Source: an uncultured Eubacteriales bacterium (GTDB taxonomy: Bacteria > Bacillota > Clostridia > Peptostreptococcales > Anaerovoracaceae). Taken from it: a DNA stretch of 64,000 nt. Position 1 is the stretch's first letter. Each line of letters opens with the position of its first letter. A model generated the notes under the pieces. It did no database searches, had not been told where the DNA came from, and saw only the letters and a list, made by a program, of their open reading frames with translations. The stretch covers positions 1 through 64,000 of the forward strand of contig CADABZ010000008.1 in the NCBI GenBank assembly GCA_902786355.1, written 5' to 3'. This document shows, one piece after another, positions 13,985 to 23,602 of this stretch. The translations under genes were made by a program, and so were the position numbers.

Positions 13985-16900
13985 TCATTCTACTGATTTG
14001 AGCGATTCTGTCATTGAGACATTGTTCAGCCTCCTTCGCATAGCCAGACTGACAAGCGCTGAGAACAGGAATGTCAAAGCGACAGCAATCGCAATATCCT
14101 TATTAGCAAGTCTCGGTTCGAAGTATATCATCTTGACGACTATATTGTCGATAACAAAACCAAGCAGCCATTTTCCGACAGGTATACCGGCCAGAGCAGC
14201 AAATGCAGTCAGGAAGATGTTCTCCCTGAACACATACTGCGCCACCTCGAGCTGATTGAATCCGAGCACCTTGATAGTCGCTATCTCCCTGATCCTCTCT
14301 GTTATGTTGATATTAGTCAGGTTGTACAGCACGATAAATGCCAGGAGAGCGGCAGACAGTATTACGACATAGACTACGAGGTTAAGGCTCTCCATCATCT
14401 TCGCAACGCTGTCTTTGACGTCTATGCTGACAGATACAGCAGCAGTATTCTCATACCCTGCCGCCTGCGCCGCAGCCGAGCGGATCGTCTCATCATCAGC
14501 ATGAGCACCCTCAGGAGCGTCAAGTCTTACAAGCGCTGACTTAATATCCGCGTCCCGCCCGAAGGCTTTTCTGTAAGTATCCCTGCTTACATATATGCTG
14601 TCATATACATAGTTGTCGCATACTCCGGAAACAAGGAACTCCGCCTCTTTATATCCGTCCCTGACTCTGATCCTGTCTCCTGTTTTTACACCATAATCAT
14701 GGCTGATCTTCCTGACTATCACGACTTCTCCTTCGCCCGGATATTCAAGAGGCTCACTGCCGTCATGAAGATCTATGTATCTGTCAAAGCCTTCCGGTTC
14801 GGATGCTGTGCAAGTGACGTCATAATTGCCGGTATCTGTTAGGATAGTCACCTCTCCCTGATGGAGGAAAAATATATCGTCAGCTCCGGTTTCTGTATCC
14901 GACATGTGATCAATAAAATCCTGCTGCCTTCCGGCATTCATGTTCTTGCTGAACATTACTCTGAAGTCGTACAGAGAGATCTCACTGAACTGGTGATCGG
15001 CAACTCTTGCGATCGTAGTATCGATACCCATTCCTGCGATCAGAAGAGCAGTGCAGCCGCTTATTCCTATTACCATCATGAAGAATCTCTTCTTGTCGCG
15101 GAAGATATTCCTCAGCGATACCTTATAGAGGAAGCTTATCCTGCTCCACAGAGGCTTTATCCTTTCGAGGAGTATCCTCTTTCCTGCAGGCGGTGTCTTA
15201 GGTCTGATAAGGTCAGCAGGCGCCACCTGGAAATCCTGCGCTATAGATACCCATGTCGATCCCATGGAGCAGAGCAGCGCAGCCGCAAGCGAAATCAGCC
15301 CGAGCTTTATATCCAGGACGTATGCCACATTCTCGCTGAAGTCATACATCATAGTATATGCATCCCAAATGACTGCCGGGAATACCTTGCAGCCGACGAA
15401 GAAGCCGGTCAGTGCTCCGAGGAACGCCGCACTTCCGGAATAGAACATGTACTTTGCCACTATCTGGGCATTGCTGTAGCCGAGGGCTTTAAGGATGCCG
15501 ATCTGTGTCCTCTGCTCGTCTACCATCCTGGTCATCGTGGTCATGCATACGAGTGCTGCGATAAGGAAGAAGAACACCGGAAAGATCTTGGCTATATTGC
15601 TCACGATGCTCGAATTGCTGTCAAAAGAAGAATAGCCCTGATTCTCTGCGCATGAGATCGCATACGAGTTGCCGGTCTCCATGTCGTCTATCTTCTGCTG
15701 AGCTTCATCCAGCTTGTCCTTAGCATCATCGAGCTTCTTCTTAGCGTCACTGAGCTCTTTCTCAGCTTTTTCCTTTTCTCTCCTGAATTCAGCCCTGCCT
15801 TCATCGAGTTCATCCTGCCGGCTGGATAACTCCTCAAGTCCGGCATCTGCCTGGGCAACACCTCCGCGGGCCTGGGCAAGGCCGTTCTCGGCAGCCGTTT
15901 TTCCTGCCTGAGCCTTATTGAGTTCAGCTCTGAGCTGTGCTATCCCGGAATTGATGCCTCCGATGGTCTCATCAGCTGCCGCGATCTTCGCATTGATCTC
16001 TCCGAGCCCCGCATCAACAGCACCGGCCCGTGTCTGCAGCTGAGTCAGCTGCTCATTAAGTGCCGCGATCTGTGCATTGATCTCTTCAGCTGATTCGGGA
16101 TCTGCTTCAGCCTGCGCCTGAAGGTTTTCGATCTGAGTCTGAAGTGCCGTCTCCTGTGACTCAAGCTCTGATTTCTGTGCTTCAAGACCGGCCTTGGCTT
16201 CAGTGAGCTGCTTCTTTCCGGCCTGTGCCTTACTGAGGCCTGATTCTGCCTCCTTTATCTTGCTGTTGATTGTGCTGATACCGGTTTCTGCCGCAGAGAT
16301 TTTTTCCTCCAGATCACTTATCGTAGTCTCAAGACCGGCTTTTGCCGTCTCGATCTCTTCAGTCATATCATCGATCTGAGCCTGCCCGTCATCGAGCTCC
16401 TCCTCTGCATCCCGGAGCTTCTTCTCTGCGTCAGCCTTTTCTTTTTCGTATTTGCTCAGATTGTCCTCATATTCCTGCTTCTTCTCATCAAGCTCCTCCT
16501 GAGCCTCATCCATTGCACTCTGACGCCTTCCGGCAGTGATCCGTTTCGCCAGATCCTTCATGCCGTCTTCTGCAGCTTCAAGCGAATCTGCTTTCTCATC
16601 GGTAAAAGGCTTTTCATCGCCGTCGAGAGTCAGATACAGCTGAGTGTAATAGTCAGTATCGAACTCGGATCTTTTGATGAAAAAGAAAGTCTCCAGGCTG
16701 CCGTTTCCGATATCTGTCGATCCTCTCTGGTAGTCAAGGTATATCGGTGTATTGACAGTTCCTACTATCCTGTATTCATGATGTCTGAATTTCTCCAGAG
16801 TATCCTCGTCATTGCTGTCTGTCAGGACGATAATATCACCTGTCTTGTAGCCTTCACTGTCGATATGATAATCATCGATAACACACTCATCATCTTTCTG

Positions 16901-17266
16901 CGGAAGTCTGCCGCTTACGACTCTGAGCCTGTTGATATTCTCCGGAAGAGATATCGCTTTGAGAGCGACCTCATCTGCTCCGGCAGCAGTTGCAAGGACA
17001 TCCATCTGCACAGAGCCCTCTGCATCTGTCACGTTTTCTTCTGACCTTGCCAGACTGACACTGTCATCATCCGCCCCGTAGGAGGATATGATCATGTAGT
17101 CGTACATATTGTATTTCTCAAGGTATTCTGTGGCCGTCCTGACCATAGATGGCTTGCAGTCCCTGAGGCCGGAAAAAAAGCCCACTCCAAGAGCAACGAT
17201 CGCGAAGATCGCCAGGTATCTAGCCAGCGATGTGCGTATTTCTCTCAGTGTGGACTTCCTAAGCAT
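13985..17266 (-). CDS. Large FtsX/MacB-type ABC permease with long coiled coil
   Basis: 1093 residues, much longer than a usual FtsX-domain permease. An N-terminal membrane segment (about 15-35) precedes an extracellular MacB-like domain. Residues about 240-530 form a continuous Glu/Lys/Gln-rich coiled coil, beginning with MDEAQEELDEKKQEYEDNL. The first FtsX membrane block follows, then a second extracellular domain and the final FtsX block near the C-terminus. Permeases of this shape usually export or release surface or lipid substrates or signal to hydrolases. Its start is adjacent to the stop of the ATPase gene at 17267. Substrate unknown. Confidence 0.88.
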   Translation of the reverse strand: MLRKSTLREIRTSLARYLAIFAIVALGVGFFSGLRDCKPSMVRTATEYLEKYNMYDYMIISSYGADDDSVSLARSEENVTDAEGSVQMDVLATAAGADEVALKAISLPENINRLRVVSGRLPQKDDECVIDDYHIDSEGYKTGDIIVLTDSNDEDTLEKFRHHEYRIVGTVNTPIYLDYQRGSTDIGNGSLETFFFIKRSEFDTDYYTQLYLTLDGDEKPFTDEKADSLEAAEDGMKDLAKRITAGRRQSAMDEAQEELDEKKQEYEDNLSKYEKEKADAEKKLRDAEEELDDGQAQIDDMTEEIETAKAGLETTISDLEEKISAAETGISTINSKIKEAESGLSKAQAGKKQLTEAKAGLEAQKSELESQETALQTQIENLQAQAEADPESAEEINAQIAALNEQLTQLQTRAGAVDAGLGEINAKIAAADETIGGINSGIAQLRAELNKAQAGKTAAENGLAQARGGVAQADAGLEELSSRQDELDEGRAEFRREKEKAEKELSDAKKKLDDAKDKLDEAQQKIDDMETGNSYAISCAENQGYSSFDSNSSIVSNIAKIFPVFFFLIAALVCMTTMTRMVDEQRTQIGILKALGYSNAQIVAKYMFYSGSAAFLGALTGFFVGCKVFPAVIWDAYTMMYDFSENVAYVLDIKLGLISLAAALLCSMGSTWVSIAQDFQVAPADLIRPKTPPAGKRILLERIKPLWSRISFLYKVSLRNIFRDKKRFFMMVIGISGCTALLIAGMGIDTTIARVADHQFSEISLYDFRVMFSKNMNAGRQQDFIDHMSDTETGADDIFFLHQGEVTILTDTGNYDVTCTASEPEGFDRYIDLHDGSEPLEYPGEGEVVIVRKISHDYGVKTGDRIRVRDGYKEAEFLVSGVCDNYVYDSIYVSRDTYRKAFGRDADIKSALVRLDAPEGAHADDETIRSAAAQAAGYENTAAVSVSIDVKDSVAKMMESLNLVVYVVILSAALLAFIVLYNLTNINITERIREIATIKVLGFNQLEVAQYVFRENIFLTAFAALAGIPVGKWLLGFVIDNIVVKMIYFEPRLANKDIAIAVALTFLFSALVSLAMRRRLNNVSMTESLKSVE

Positions 17267-18058
17267 CTACCATTCGATCTTCGAGACCGGCACAGGATGT
17301 CTGTTGATCTCGACACTCTGCACCCTCCCGCTTCTGACGCTGATGACTCTGTCCGCCATCGGTGTGATAGCTTTATTGTGGGTGATTATTATTACCGTGG
17401 TCCCCATATTTCTCGCCTGATCCTGGAGAAGCTGGAGTATCTGTTTTCCCGTTACATAGTCAAGGGCTCCTGTAGGCTCATCGCAAAGGAGCAGCTTTGG
17501 GTTCTTCGCCAGCGCTCTCGCAATAGCGACCCTCTGCTGCTCGCCGCCCGAAAGCTGTCCCGGGAAATTATACAGCCTGTCTCCCAGGCCTACCGCCCTG
17601 AGGGTCTGTTCAGGATCGAGCGGGTCTTTGCAGATCTGCGTGGCGAGAGACACATTCTCCAGTGCCGTAAGATTCTGCACGAGATTGTAGAACTGGAATA
17701 CGAAGCCTATATCATATCTGCGGTACTTCGTCAGCTCCCGCGCGCTCATGCCGCTTATCTCTCTGCCGTCGAGGACTGCCCTGCCGCTTGTCAGAGTATC
17801 CATGCCGCCGAGGATGTTGAGAAGTGTGGTTTTTCCGGCGCCGGACTCGCCAACGACGACCGCAAGCTCGCCCTTTGATACACTGAATGAAGCATCTGCG
17901 AGCGCCTCTATATCCACTTCTCCGACATGGTATACCTTGCGGACATGGTCAAACAGAACGTAGGGTTCTCCTTCGTTCTCACTCTGCTGCTCAGCCTTCT
18001 CTCTGACGGCCGCCATCTTTCTGATCATTTCTATTTCTTCGTGTCTGTCCATAATCAT
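17267..18058 (-). CDS. ABC transporter ATP-binding protein (MacB/LolD type)
   Basis: 263 residues. It has Walker A GESGAGKT (70-77), signature [15 protein letters not shown] and Walker [13 protein letters not shown] with the D-loop and the switch histidine in IIITHN. The TGALD wording is typical of the LolD/MacB/FtsE group that partners FtsX-domain permeases. The first 30 residues are an extra charged leader before the nucleotide-binding domain. It overlaps the DUF445 stop codon (ATGA) and abuts the permease gene, so ATPase and permease are made together. Confidence 0.93.
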   Translation of the reverse strand: MIMDRHEEIEMIRKMAAVREKAEQQSENEGEPYVLFDHVRKVYHVGEVDIEALADASFSVSKGELAVVVGESGAGKTTLLNILGGMDTLTSGRAVLDGREISGMSARELTKYRRYDIGFVFQFYNLVQNLTALENVSLATQICKDPLDPEQTLRAVGLGDRLYNFPGQLSGGEQQRVAIARALAKNPKLLLCDEPTGALDYVTGKQILQLLQDQARNMGTTVIIITHNKAITPMADRVISVRSGRVQSVEINRHPVPVSKIEW

Positions 18059-18945
18059 ATGAAAATATTGACAGAGCCTATTACAAGGCCTATCAGTGCA
18101 CCGAGATTAACTATCATCCGGAGTTCTTCGTTCATTACCTGCAGGACGCCGCGTTCAAGCTCCGCAACAGACATTGAGTTGATCTTGTTTTCGACAACTT
18201 CAGCTACGTCTATACGTCTGAGAGCCGAATTGACGGCATTGACCACCGACTCGCGGTATGCAGCGATGATCTTCGAGCGGACATGTTCCGGATCGTATCC
18301 GGCCTGCTCAAGCACATAGAGAGGCGTCCTGTCTCCAAGATCATGTATCCTGCTCTCTGTTATCTCATTGATCATGCCGGGAGCTTTGGCATCTATGAAT
18401 TCTTCCATCTTCTCGCTTACCGACTTCATGACCATATCGATCAGATTATCGGTGACGAGCATGCTCACGATACCTGATTTTGCCGCCTGCTCTCTTATCA
18501 TCCTCGCCCCTTCATCGCGGACAACAGAAGGGATATCCATGCGATGTACCGCATCGGTTATCTTGCGTTCGAGCAGAGTGATGAAGTTTGCCTCGAGCCT
18601 GTCGTATTTCTCCGGACTCCCGGCGAGCACGGAGCCTGTCTCACGGATAGGCTGATCGAGTATGCTCATCACCTTGTCTATCAGGGGCATTTCAACTTCC
18701 TCTGTCAGAAGCTTGCCGGATATGTCTTCCATGGTAAAAAGATCATTTTTGACTATCCTGCCTGCTGCCTTGGCGAGTCTCGCCTTGCCTTTCGGGATGG
18801 CTCCCGGAGTGAACGGGATCCTGATGCCGAATATCCGCTTCTCCTCATGCGGGAAGAAAAGCATCTTTACCGCTATATAGTTCGTAAAATAGCCTATAAC
18901 TGCTCCGATCAGCGGGGGCAGGATATAGTGTGTGAATGTTTCCAT
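18055..18945 (-). CDS. DUF445 family membrane protein (YheB-like)
   Basis: 296 residues. The N-terminus has the family hallmark GAVIGYFTNYIAVKMLF, then the conserved FTPGAIPKGKARLAKAAGRI. A hydrophobic hairpin closes the C-terminus ([16 protein letters not shown]). The central part is helical and soluble. DUF445 proteins are common in Firmicutes, and I know of no established function. It is translationally coupled to the downstream ABC ATPase and lies 33 bases after the Kef-type antiporter gene, so all appear to be in one operon. Confidence 0.88.
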   Translation of the reverse strand: METFTHYILPPLIGAVIGYFTNYIAVKMLFFPHEEKRIFGIRIPFTPGAIPKGKARLAKAAGRIVKNDLFTMEDISGKLLTEEVEMPLIDKVMSILDQPIRETGSVLAGSPEKYDRLEANFITLLERKITDAVHRMDIPSVVRDEGARMIREQAAKSGIVSMLVTDNLIDMVMKSVSEKMEEFIDAKAPGMINEITESRIHDLGDRTPLYVLEQAGYDPEHVRSKIIAAYRESVVNAVNSALRRIDVAEVVENKINSMSVAELERGVLQVMNEELRMIVNLGALIGLVIGSVNIFI

Positions 18946-18978
18946 TTGTCTCTGTTCCTTGTCTGATGTTTCTGCTAT

Positions 18979-21303
18979 CTACATCCGTTCTCTTATTTCA
19001 GCCGCATTTAAACGCAGAGTTTCGCTGTGTGTGCCGGCTTTGCCTACCAGATGGGATGCTATCCTTTCAAGGTCATTGTATGCGCCGATGATCCAGAGGA
19101 TATCGCCTTCCTCTATAAGCATATTGGCATCCGGCATTTTGTATGCATATCCGCCGCGCTCAAGGCCGAGGATCATGCAGTTGGTCCTTGCGGTAATACC
19201 GCTTTTCTTGATCGGTTTACCGACAAAGTGCTCCATTCCTCTGACAGGTATCGCAGCACAGGCAAGGGCGTGCTCCCTGTCAGGATATGCTCCGTCGAGG
19301 AAATCCCTCAGAGTCCGTATATGGATCGTCTCACTGATCCCGAGCGTCTTGCTGAATATCTCAAGGGACTGCCTGTCTCCTATCACATAGACTCTGTCTC
19401 CGAACTGCAGGGTCATCCTCGCTGTAGGCATCGGTATCCTTTTCTCTCCCCTTTTGACCTTGACGACATAGACCGAGTCCTTCCTGCCCCAGCCCAGATC
19501 CATGATCGACTTGCCTGCATACGGCGCACCTTCCGGGATCATCCAGCTGAATATACTGAAATCTTCCTCAAGCCAGTGCTGTTCCTTTCGGCTGCCGCCG
19601 CGTTCCTCCATAGTCTTCTGATTGAGGTTGGAGAGGAATTTTGCTTCCAGCTGGAGATAATACGTAGCCACAAAATCACTCCTGGCAATAAGATAGATAG
19701 CGACCGGCGGAAGTATCAGCAGCACTCCCTTCAGGTTGAAGAGATCGATCAGCGGGATCGCCGCCACGATCATCATCAGACCAGCCTTGATCATTACTAT
19801 TGCGAGAAGCGGAGGACGGTTGGAAAGGCTGTCCATCCACAGCTTCGTGAAAGCGACATTGCGGGTCCCGAAATACGGTCTGGCGAATATTATCATCACA
19901 GCATATATGAGTGCCGTACAGATGAATTTCGACGGCCGCTCTCCGGCTATTTCGCTGAGAGCCGGCTGGAGCAGATTGCAGCCTGCCAGCGCCGTCACGA
20001 GCATTATGCTTCCATATATACCTATCTTAACAAGGCTGTCTCTGAGCACGATCTTCCACTCTGAAGCATGCTCTGCAGAGGCCTGATCGTCCGATGTGTA
20101 GCTTTCTAGCCTTCGTCTGAGCCGTTCAGGCACTGCCGATGTTATCGCATCTACTATTCTGTCAGACTGCCTTATAAGGACAGGTGTGAATATGATTGTC
20201 AGTATCGAGGAAGCTACGATGACAGGATACAGATAATCTTCTATAACTCCGAGGGAGATTCCCAGGCTCGCAATGATGAATGAGAATTCACCGATAGGCG
20301 CGAGTGATATACCGCCTCTGACAGCTGTATCCAGATCCTGGCCTGAAAGCATCATTCCTATGGTAGCGAAGATCAGCTTGGCAACTACAGCGATCACTGC
20401 AATCGGTACTATAGATGTCCATCTCTCAGCTATGATCGCAGGTTCAACGAGCATTCCTACAGACAGGAAGAAGATCGCTCCGAACATGTCCTTGATCCCG
20501 GATGTGACCCTTTCGACTCTGTGTACATATCTCGTACCTGCGAAAAACGATCCCGCGAGGAAGGCTCCGAGTTCCATGGAGAAGCCGAGCCTCTTGGCCA
20601 GCAGCGCCATAAGGAAGCAGAAGCCCAGGCTCAGAAGGGTAAGCATCTCATCGCTCATATATTCCATAGTCTTGTCAAGAAGTGTCGGGACGAAGAATAC
20701 GCCGAGTATAAGCCAGATGACGAGATAGCAGAGCATCAGTGCCAGATGAGCTGCTATAGCAGCCTTGCTGCCTCCCTGGCTTACTGACATGGTAGTCAGT
20801 ATGACCATCATGAAGACCGCAATAACGTCCTCCATTACAAGCGAGCCCATTACCAGCCCTGCGAATTTCTTTTCAGAAAGCCCCATTTCCTCCAGACATT
20901 TCTGTATGACTACCGTCGAGCTTATGGAGAGCATCACTCCGAGAAAGACTGAGTCCATAACGCTGAGCCCTATCAGCAGTCCGAAGCCGTATCCGACGAA
21001 GAGGACTCCACCCATTTTGACGAGAGCCGAGACGATGGCTGTGCTCCCTATATCTGCTATCTTGTGGAAATCAAATTCCAGCCCGATATGAAACAGTATG
21101 ATGACTACACCTATCTCGCTCCATGTCTCTATGGATGCATTGCTCTCCACATCCATAAACCACGAAAAATGCGGTCCTATCAGAAAGCCCGCGACAATAT
21201 ATCCCAGGATAGTCGGTATCCTGAGTCTTCTGAATAATATCGTTACTACAGCAGCTGTAGTAAGCATAAGAGCGAGATCTGTTATGAGCTGTGGTATTTC
21301 CAT
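18979..21303 (-). CDS. CPA2 family cation:proton antiporter (Kef type) with two TrkA-C domains
   Basis: 774 residues. The first 400 form the CPA2/Na-H exchanger membrane domain, with GYIVAGFLIGP and LFHIGLEFDF. Further membrane segments lie at about 430-545. Two consecutive TrkA-C (RCK-C) regulatory domains follow, near 600-680 and 690-760, each containing a GD+(V/L)WI/YVIG-type strand. There is no full RCK-N nucleotide-binding domain. It most likely exchanges K+ or Na+ for protons at the cell membrane. It starts 11 bases after the YgjP-like gene and is followed by DUF445. Confidence 0.88.
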   Translation of the reverse strand: MEIPQLITDLALMLTTAAVVTILFRRLRIPTILGYIVAGFLIGPHFSWFMDVESNASIETWSEIGVVIILFHIGLEFDFHKIADIGSTAIVSALVKMGGVLFVGYGFGLLIGLSVMDSVFLGVMLSISSTVVIQKCLEEMGLSEKKFAGLVMGSLVMEDVIAVFMMVILTTMSVSQGGSKAAIAAHLALMLCYLVIWLILGVFFVPTLLDKTMEYMSDEMLTLLSLGFCFLMALLAKRLGFSMELGAFLAGSFFAGTRYVHRVERVTSGIKDMFGAIFFLSVGMLVEPAIIAERWTSIVPIAVIAVVAKLIFATIGMMLSGQDLDTAVRGGISLAPIGEFSFIIASLGISLGVIEDYLYPVIVASSILTIIFTPVLIRQSDRIVDAITSAVPERLRRRLESYTSDDQASAEHASEWKIVLRDSLVKIGIYGSIMLVTALAGCNLLQPALSEIAGERPSKFICTALIYAVMIIFARPYFGTRNVAFTKLWMDSLSNRPPLLAIVMIKAGLMMIVAAIPLIDLFNLKGVLLILPPVAIYLIARSDFVATYYLQLEAKFLSNLNQKTMEERGGSRKEQHWLEEDFSIFSWMIPEGAPYAGKSIMDLGWGRKDSVYVVKVKRGEKRIPMPTARMTLQFGDRVYVIGDRQSLEIFSKTLGISETIHIRTLRDFLDGAYPDREHALACAAIPVRGMEHFVGKPIKKSGITARTNCMILGLERGGYAYKMPDANMLIEEGDILWIIGAYNDLERIASHLVGKAGTHSETLRLNAAEIRERM

Positions 21304-21314
21304 CGTTGTTCTTC

Positions 21315-21863
21315 CTAGTATTTGAGACCTGTTCTTACGTTTTTCCAGCCGGGCATGAATCTGTCCATAAGGGCGTAGAAATCCTTTCCATGTCCGGGCA
21401 CAACGGTATGCACAAGTTCATGCAGTATCACATAATCGAGTTCGAGGTCAGTCCTTACCGCAAGCATGAGACTGAAGTTCAGGTGCCCGGTCCTTGTATT
21501 GCAGCTACCCCATCTGGTGTGCATGTCTCTCACAGTCCAGCCTGTGCACTTAAGGCCTGTCCGTCTCTCTATCTCCGGAAGCCTGGCTGCTATCCTCCTC
21601 CTGAGAGCTGCCCGCCGCGCCTCTTTCTCCTGAGGCGTCACCGGCTCAGGATGGGCTGCCGCCCTGCTCCTTACACACACTATCCCCTTGTCTATCCAGT
21701 CGCGTTTTGAGCGCACGAATTCTATTATCTCTCGGTCAGAGACAATATACGGCGCGCTGACCGTGACTCTGCCTTCCGGCTCACGGATGCGGAGATTGAT
21801 TCTTTTGATCCTTTTACGGGTGACTGCTACCGCAAGTCCGTCTATATATATCGTTTTAGTCAT
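21315..21863 (-). CDS. YgjP-like (DUF45/M48-type) metallopeptidase
   Basis: About 182 residues. The family pattern is clear: basic IKRINLRIREPEGRVTVSAP at the N-terminus, WGSCN (RWGSCNT) in the middle, and the zinc motif HELVH followed by a third His in PGHGKDFYAL. I choose ATG at 21863; a TTG two codons earlier is also open. No ribosome site is visible. A TACAAT -10 lies so close that the transcript may begin almost at the start codon. The biological role of YgjP-type proteins is poorly known. First gene of a putative six-gene unit running to 13449. Confidence 0.85.
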   Translation of the reverse strand: MTKTIYIDGLAVAVTRKRIKRINLRIREPEGRVTVSAPYIVSDREIIEFVRSKRDWIDKGIVCVRSRAAAHPEPVTPQEKEARRAALRRRIAARLPEIERRTGLKCTGWTVRDMHTRWGSCNTRTGHLNFSLMLAVRTDLELDYVILHELVHTVVPGHGKDFYALMDRFMPGWKNVRTGLKY

Positions 21864-21936
21864 ACACAATTATTGTATCAAAACAAGCACAGCTTTTAAA
21901 CAAGGAGCAGGAGAACCGGGCTTTTAAGATCGACAG

Positions 21937-21963
21937 AAAAAGCGGAAAGCTCTCGCCTTCCGC
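21937..21963 (-). terminator. Terminator of the alanine-symporter gene
   Basis: GCGGAA pairs with TTCCGC. The minus-strand reading ends in TTTTT, 60 bases after the symporter stop codon. Confidence 0.8.
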
Positions 21964-22024
21964 CCTGTCTGTTCTGCAGTTATCATAAGGCCGCAGCTAT
22001 TGCCTGGCCTGTGAGATCAGTTGA

Positions 22025-23452
22025 TTATTTCCAGCAGTCTACCTTGTTCTCATCCAGACCGATATTCTTAGCGTGGAATACAGGCGCTTTGCCGGCTGCC
22101 TTCTGGTCTGTGTAATCCTTGAGAGCCTTGATAGCAACGCCTCCGAGGATCGCGATGGATGGGATGTTGCATACTACCATGAGTCCCTGGAACATATCAG
22201 CTGTATCCCATACGAGACCTGCGCTTGAAATAGCTCCAAGGAATACAAGAACTATAGCGATCACTCTGAAGATCAGCAGCTCAGTCTTGCTCATATCTCT
22301 CTTGAGGATGAATGCGAAGCATCCTTCACAGTATGAATAGTTGCCGATCAGAGTAGTGAATGCGAAGAGTGACATCGAAACTGCGATGAAGATCGGCCCG
22401 AATGAACCGAGTGATGTGTGCAGGCATGTCTGTACATAGCCGGCAGCATTAGCGCCTCCGTCTTCAAGCACGAAATCTGCAGGTGCAACACCTGTTGTCG
22501 ACAGGCACATAAATGCTGTAGCAGAGCAGATCAGCAGTGTATCGATGAATACTGAAAGTGTCTGAACAAGACCCTGCTTTACAGGATGAGCTACATCAGC
22601 CTTTGCAGCAGCGTTAGGAGCAGAACCCATACCAGCCTCATTGGAGTACAGACCTCTCTTGAGGCCCCACATGATAACAGATCCTGTAAATCCTCCGAAG
22701 ATCGCCTTGAAGTCGAATGCTGTGCTGAAGATCAGACTGAACATTGCTCCGAGGTTCTTTGCATTCATGACCAGAACGACAATGGATATGAGTACATAAG
22801 CAACACCCATTACCGGTACGAGGAATCCTGTTACCTTAGTCAGCTTCTTAGCGCCTCCGAGAATGATGATTCCGAAGAGAACCGCAAGGATTATTCCTAT
22901 GATCATCGGAGTTGTCTTCTCATGATAGAAGCTGAAAGTAGCGAATGTCGACTGCAGGTTGAAAGCAGCGAGCATGTTGTATCCTACTGCATATGTGAAG
23001 ATGATGAGAACAGAGAAGATTATTCCGAGCCATCTTGCTCCGAGAGCATTCTGCATATAGTAGGAAGGTCCGCCGTAGAATGTGCCGTCATCTGCTTTCT
23101 TCTTGTATATCTGAGCCAGTGTTGACTCGATAAAAGCATTGGCACCGCCGAAAATAGCTGTGATCCACATCCAGAAGATAGCTCCCGGACCACCGAGGAT
23201 GATAGCGGTACATACACCGATGATGTTTCCTGTACCTACTCTGGAAGCTGTGGATACCATCAGAGCTCCGAATGACGAAATGGATTTGTCATCTGATGGT
23301 TTCTCAGTTACTACCCTGAACATCTCAGGGAACAATCTGATCTGTACAGCCCCTGTCCTGATTGTGAAGTAGATACCTACAGCGATCAGGAACAGCGGTA
23401 CGATATAAGGCTGATACAGAATGTTGTTCATAAAGCCTACAAAAGCACTCAT
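22025..23452 (-). CDS. AGCS family sodium:alanine (amino acid) symporter
   Basis: A 475-residue transporter with about 11 membrane segments. Family signatures include STASRVGTGNIIGV, GGPGAIFWMW near the N-terminus, GLKRGLYSNEAGMGSAPNAAA in the middle and GNYSYCEG. AGCS members import alanine or glycine with Na+. AAGGAG precedes the ATG. The gene stands alone between a terminator on each side. TTGACA lies about 60 bases upstream of the start, but the matching -10 is not clear. No riboswitch is visible in the short leader. Confidence 0.93.
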   Translation of the reverse strand: MSAFVGFMNNILYQPYIVPLFLIAVGIYFTIRTGAVQIRLFPEMFRVVTEKPSDDKSISSFGALMVSTASRVGTGNIIGVCTAIILGGPGAIFWMWITAIFGGANAFIESTLAQIYKKKADDGTFYGGPSYYMQNALGARWLGIIFSVLIIFTYAVGYNMLAAFNLQSTFATFSFYHEKTTPMIIGIILAVLFGIIILGGAKKLTKVTGFLVPVMGVAYVLISIVVLVMNAKNLGAMFSLIFSTAFDFKAIFGGFTGSVIMWGLKRGLYSNEAGMGSAPNAAAKADVAHPVKQGLVQTLSVFIDTLLICSATAFMCLSTTGVAPADFVLEDGGANAAGYVQTCLHTSLGSFGPIFIAVSMSLFAFTTLIGNYSYCEGCFAFILKRDMSKTELLIFRVIAIVLVFLGAISSAGLVWDTADMFQGLMVVCNIPSIAILGGVAIKALKDYTDQKAAGKAPVFHAKNIGLDENKVDCWK

Positions 23453-23514
23453 AATTGTTCTCCTTAATTATTCCAAAAAATACCTTTGAGCTTGTCAATG
23501 CGCATATCAAAGCA

Positions 23515-23559
23515 CACAAAAGCCCCCGTTTGTGAAATCATTTTAGCAAATCGGGGGCT
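23515..23559 (-). terminator. Terminator of the HerA-deacylase-MFS unit
   Basis: AGCCCCCG (23521-23528) pairs with CGGGGGCT (23552-23559) through an AT-rich inner stem. The minus-strand reading ends in TTTTGTG. Confidence 0.8.
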
Positions 23560-23602
23560 GCTTTGTCTATATAAACAAACGAAATGTATTAATGTATACA
23601 AT

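Noticed and set aside
14861-15655. 264-codon plus-strand open frame inside the permease gene
   Set aside because: Antisense shadow of the FtsX-type permease; His/Arg/Cys-rich with no domain and no ribosome site. The same applies to 19027-20064, 54842-55690 and 59830-60927.
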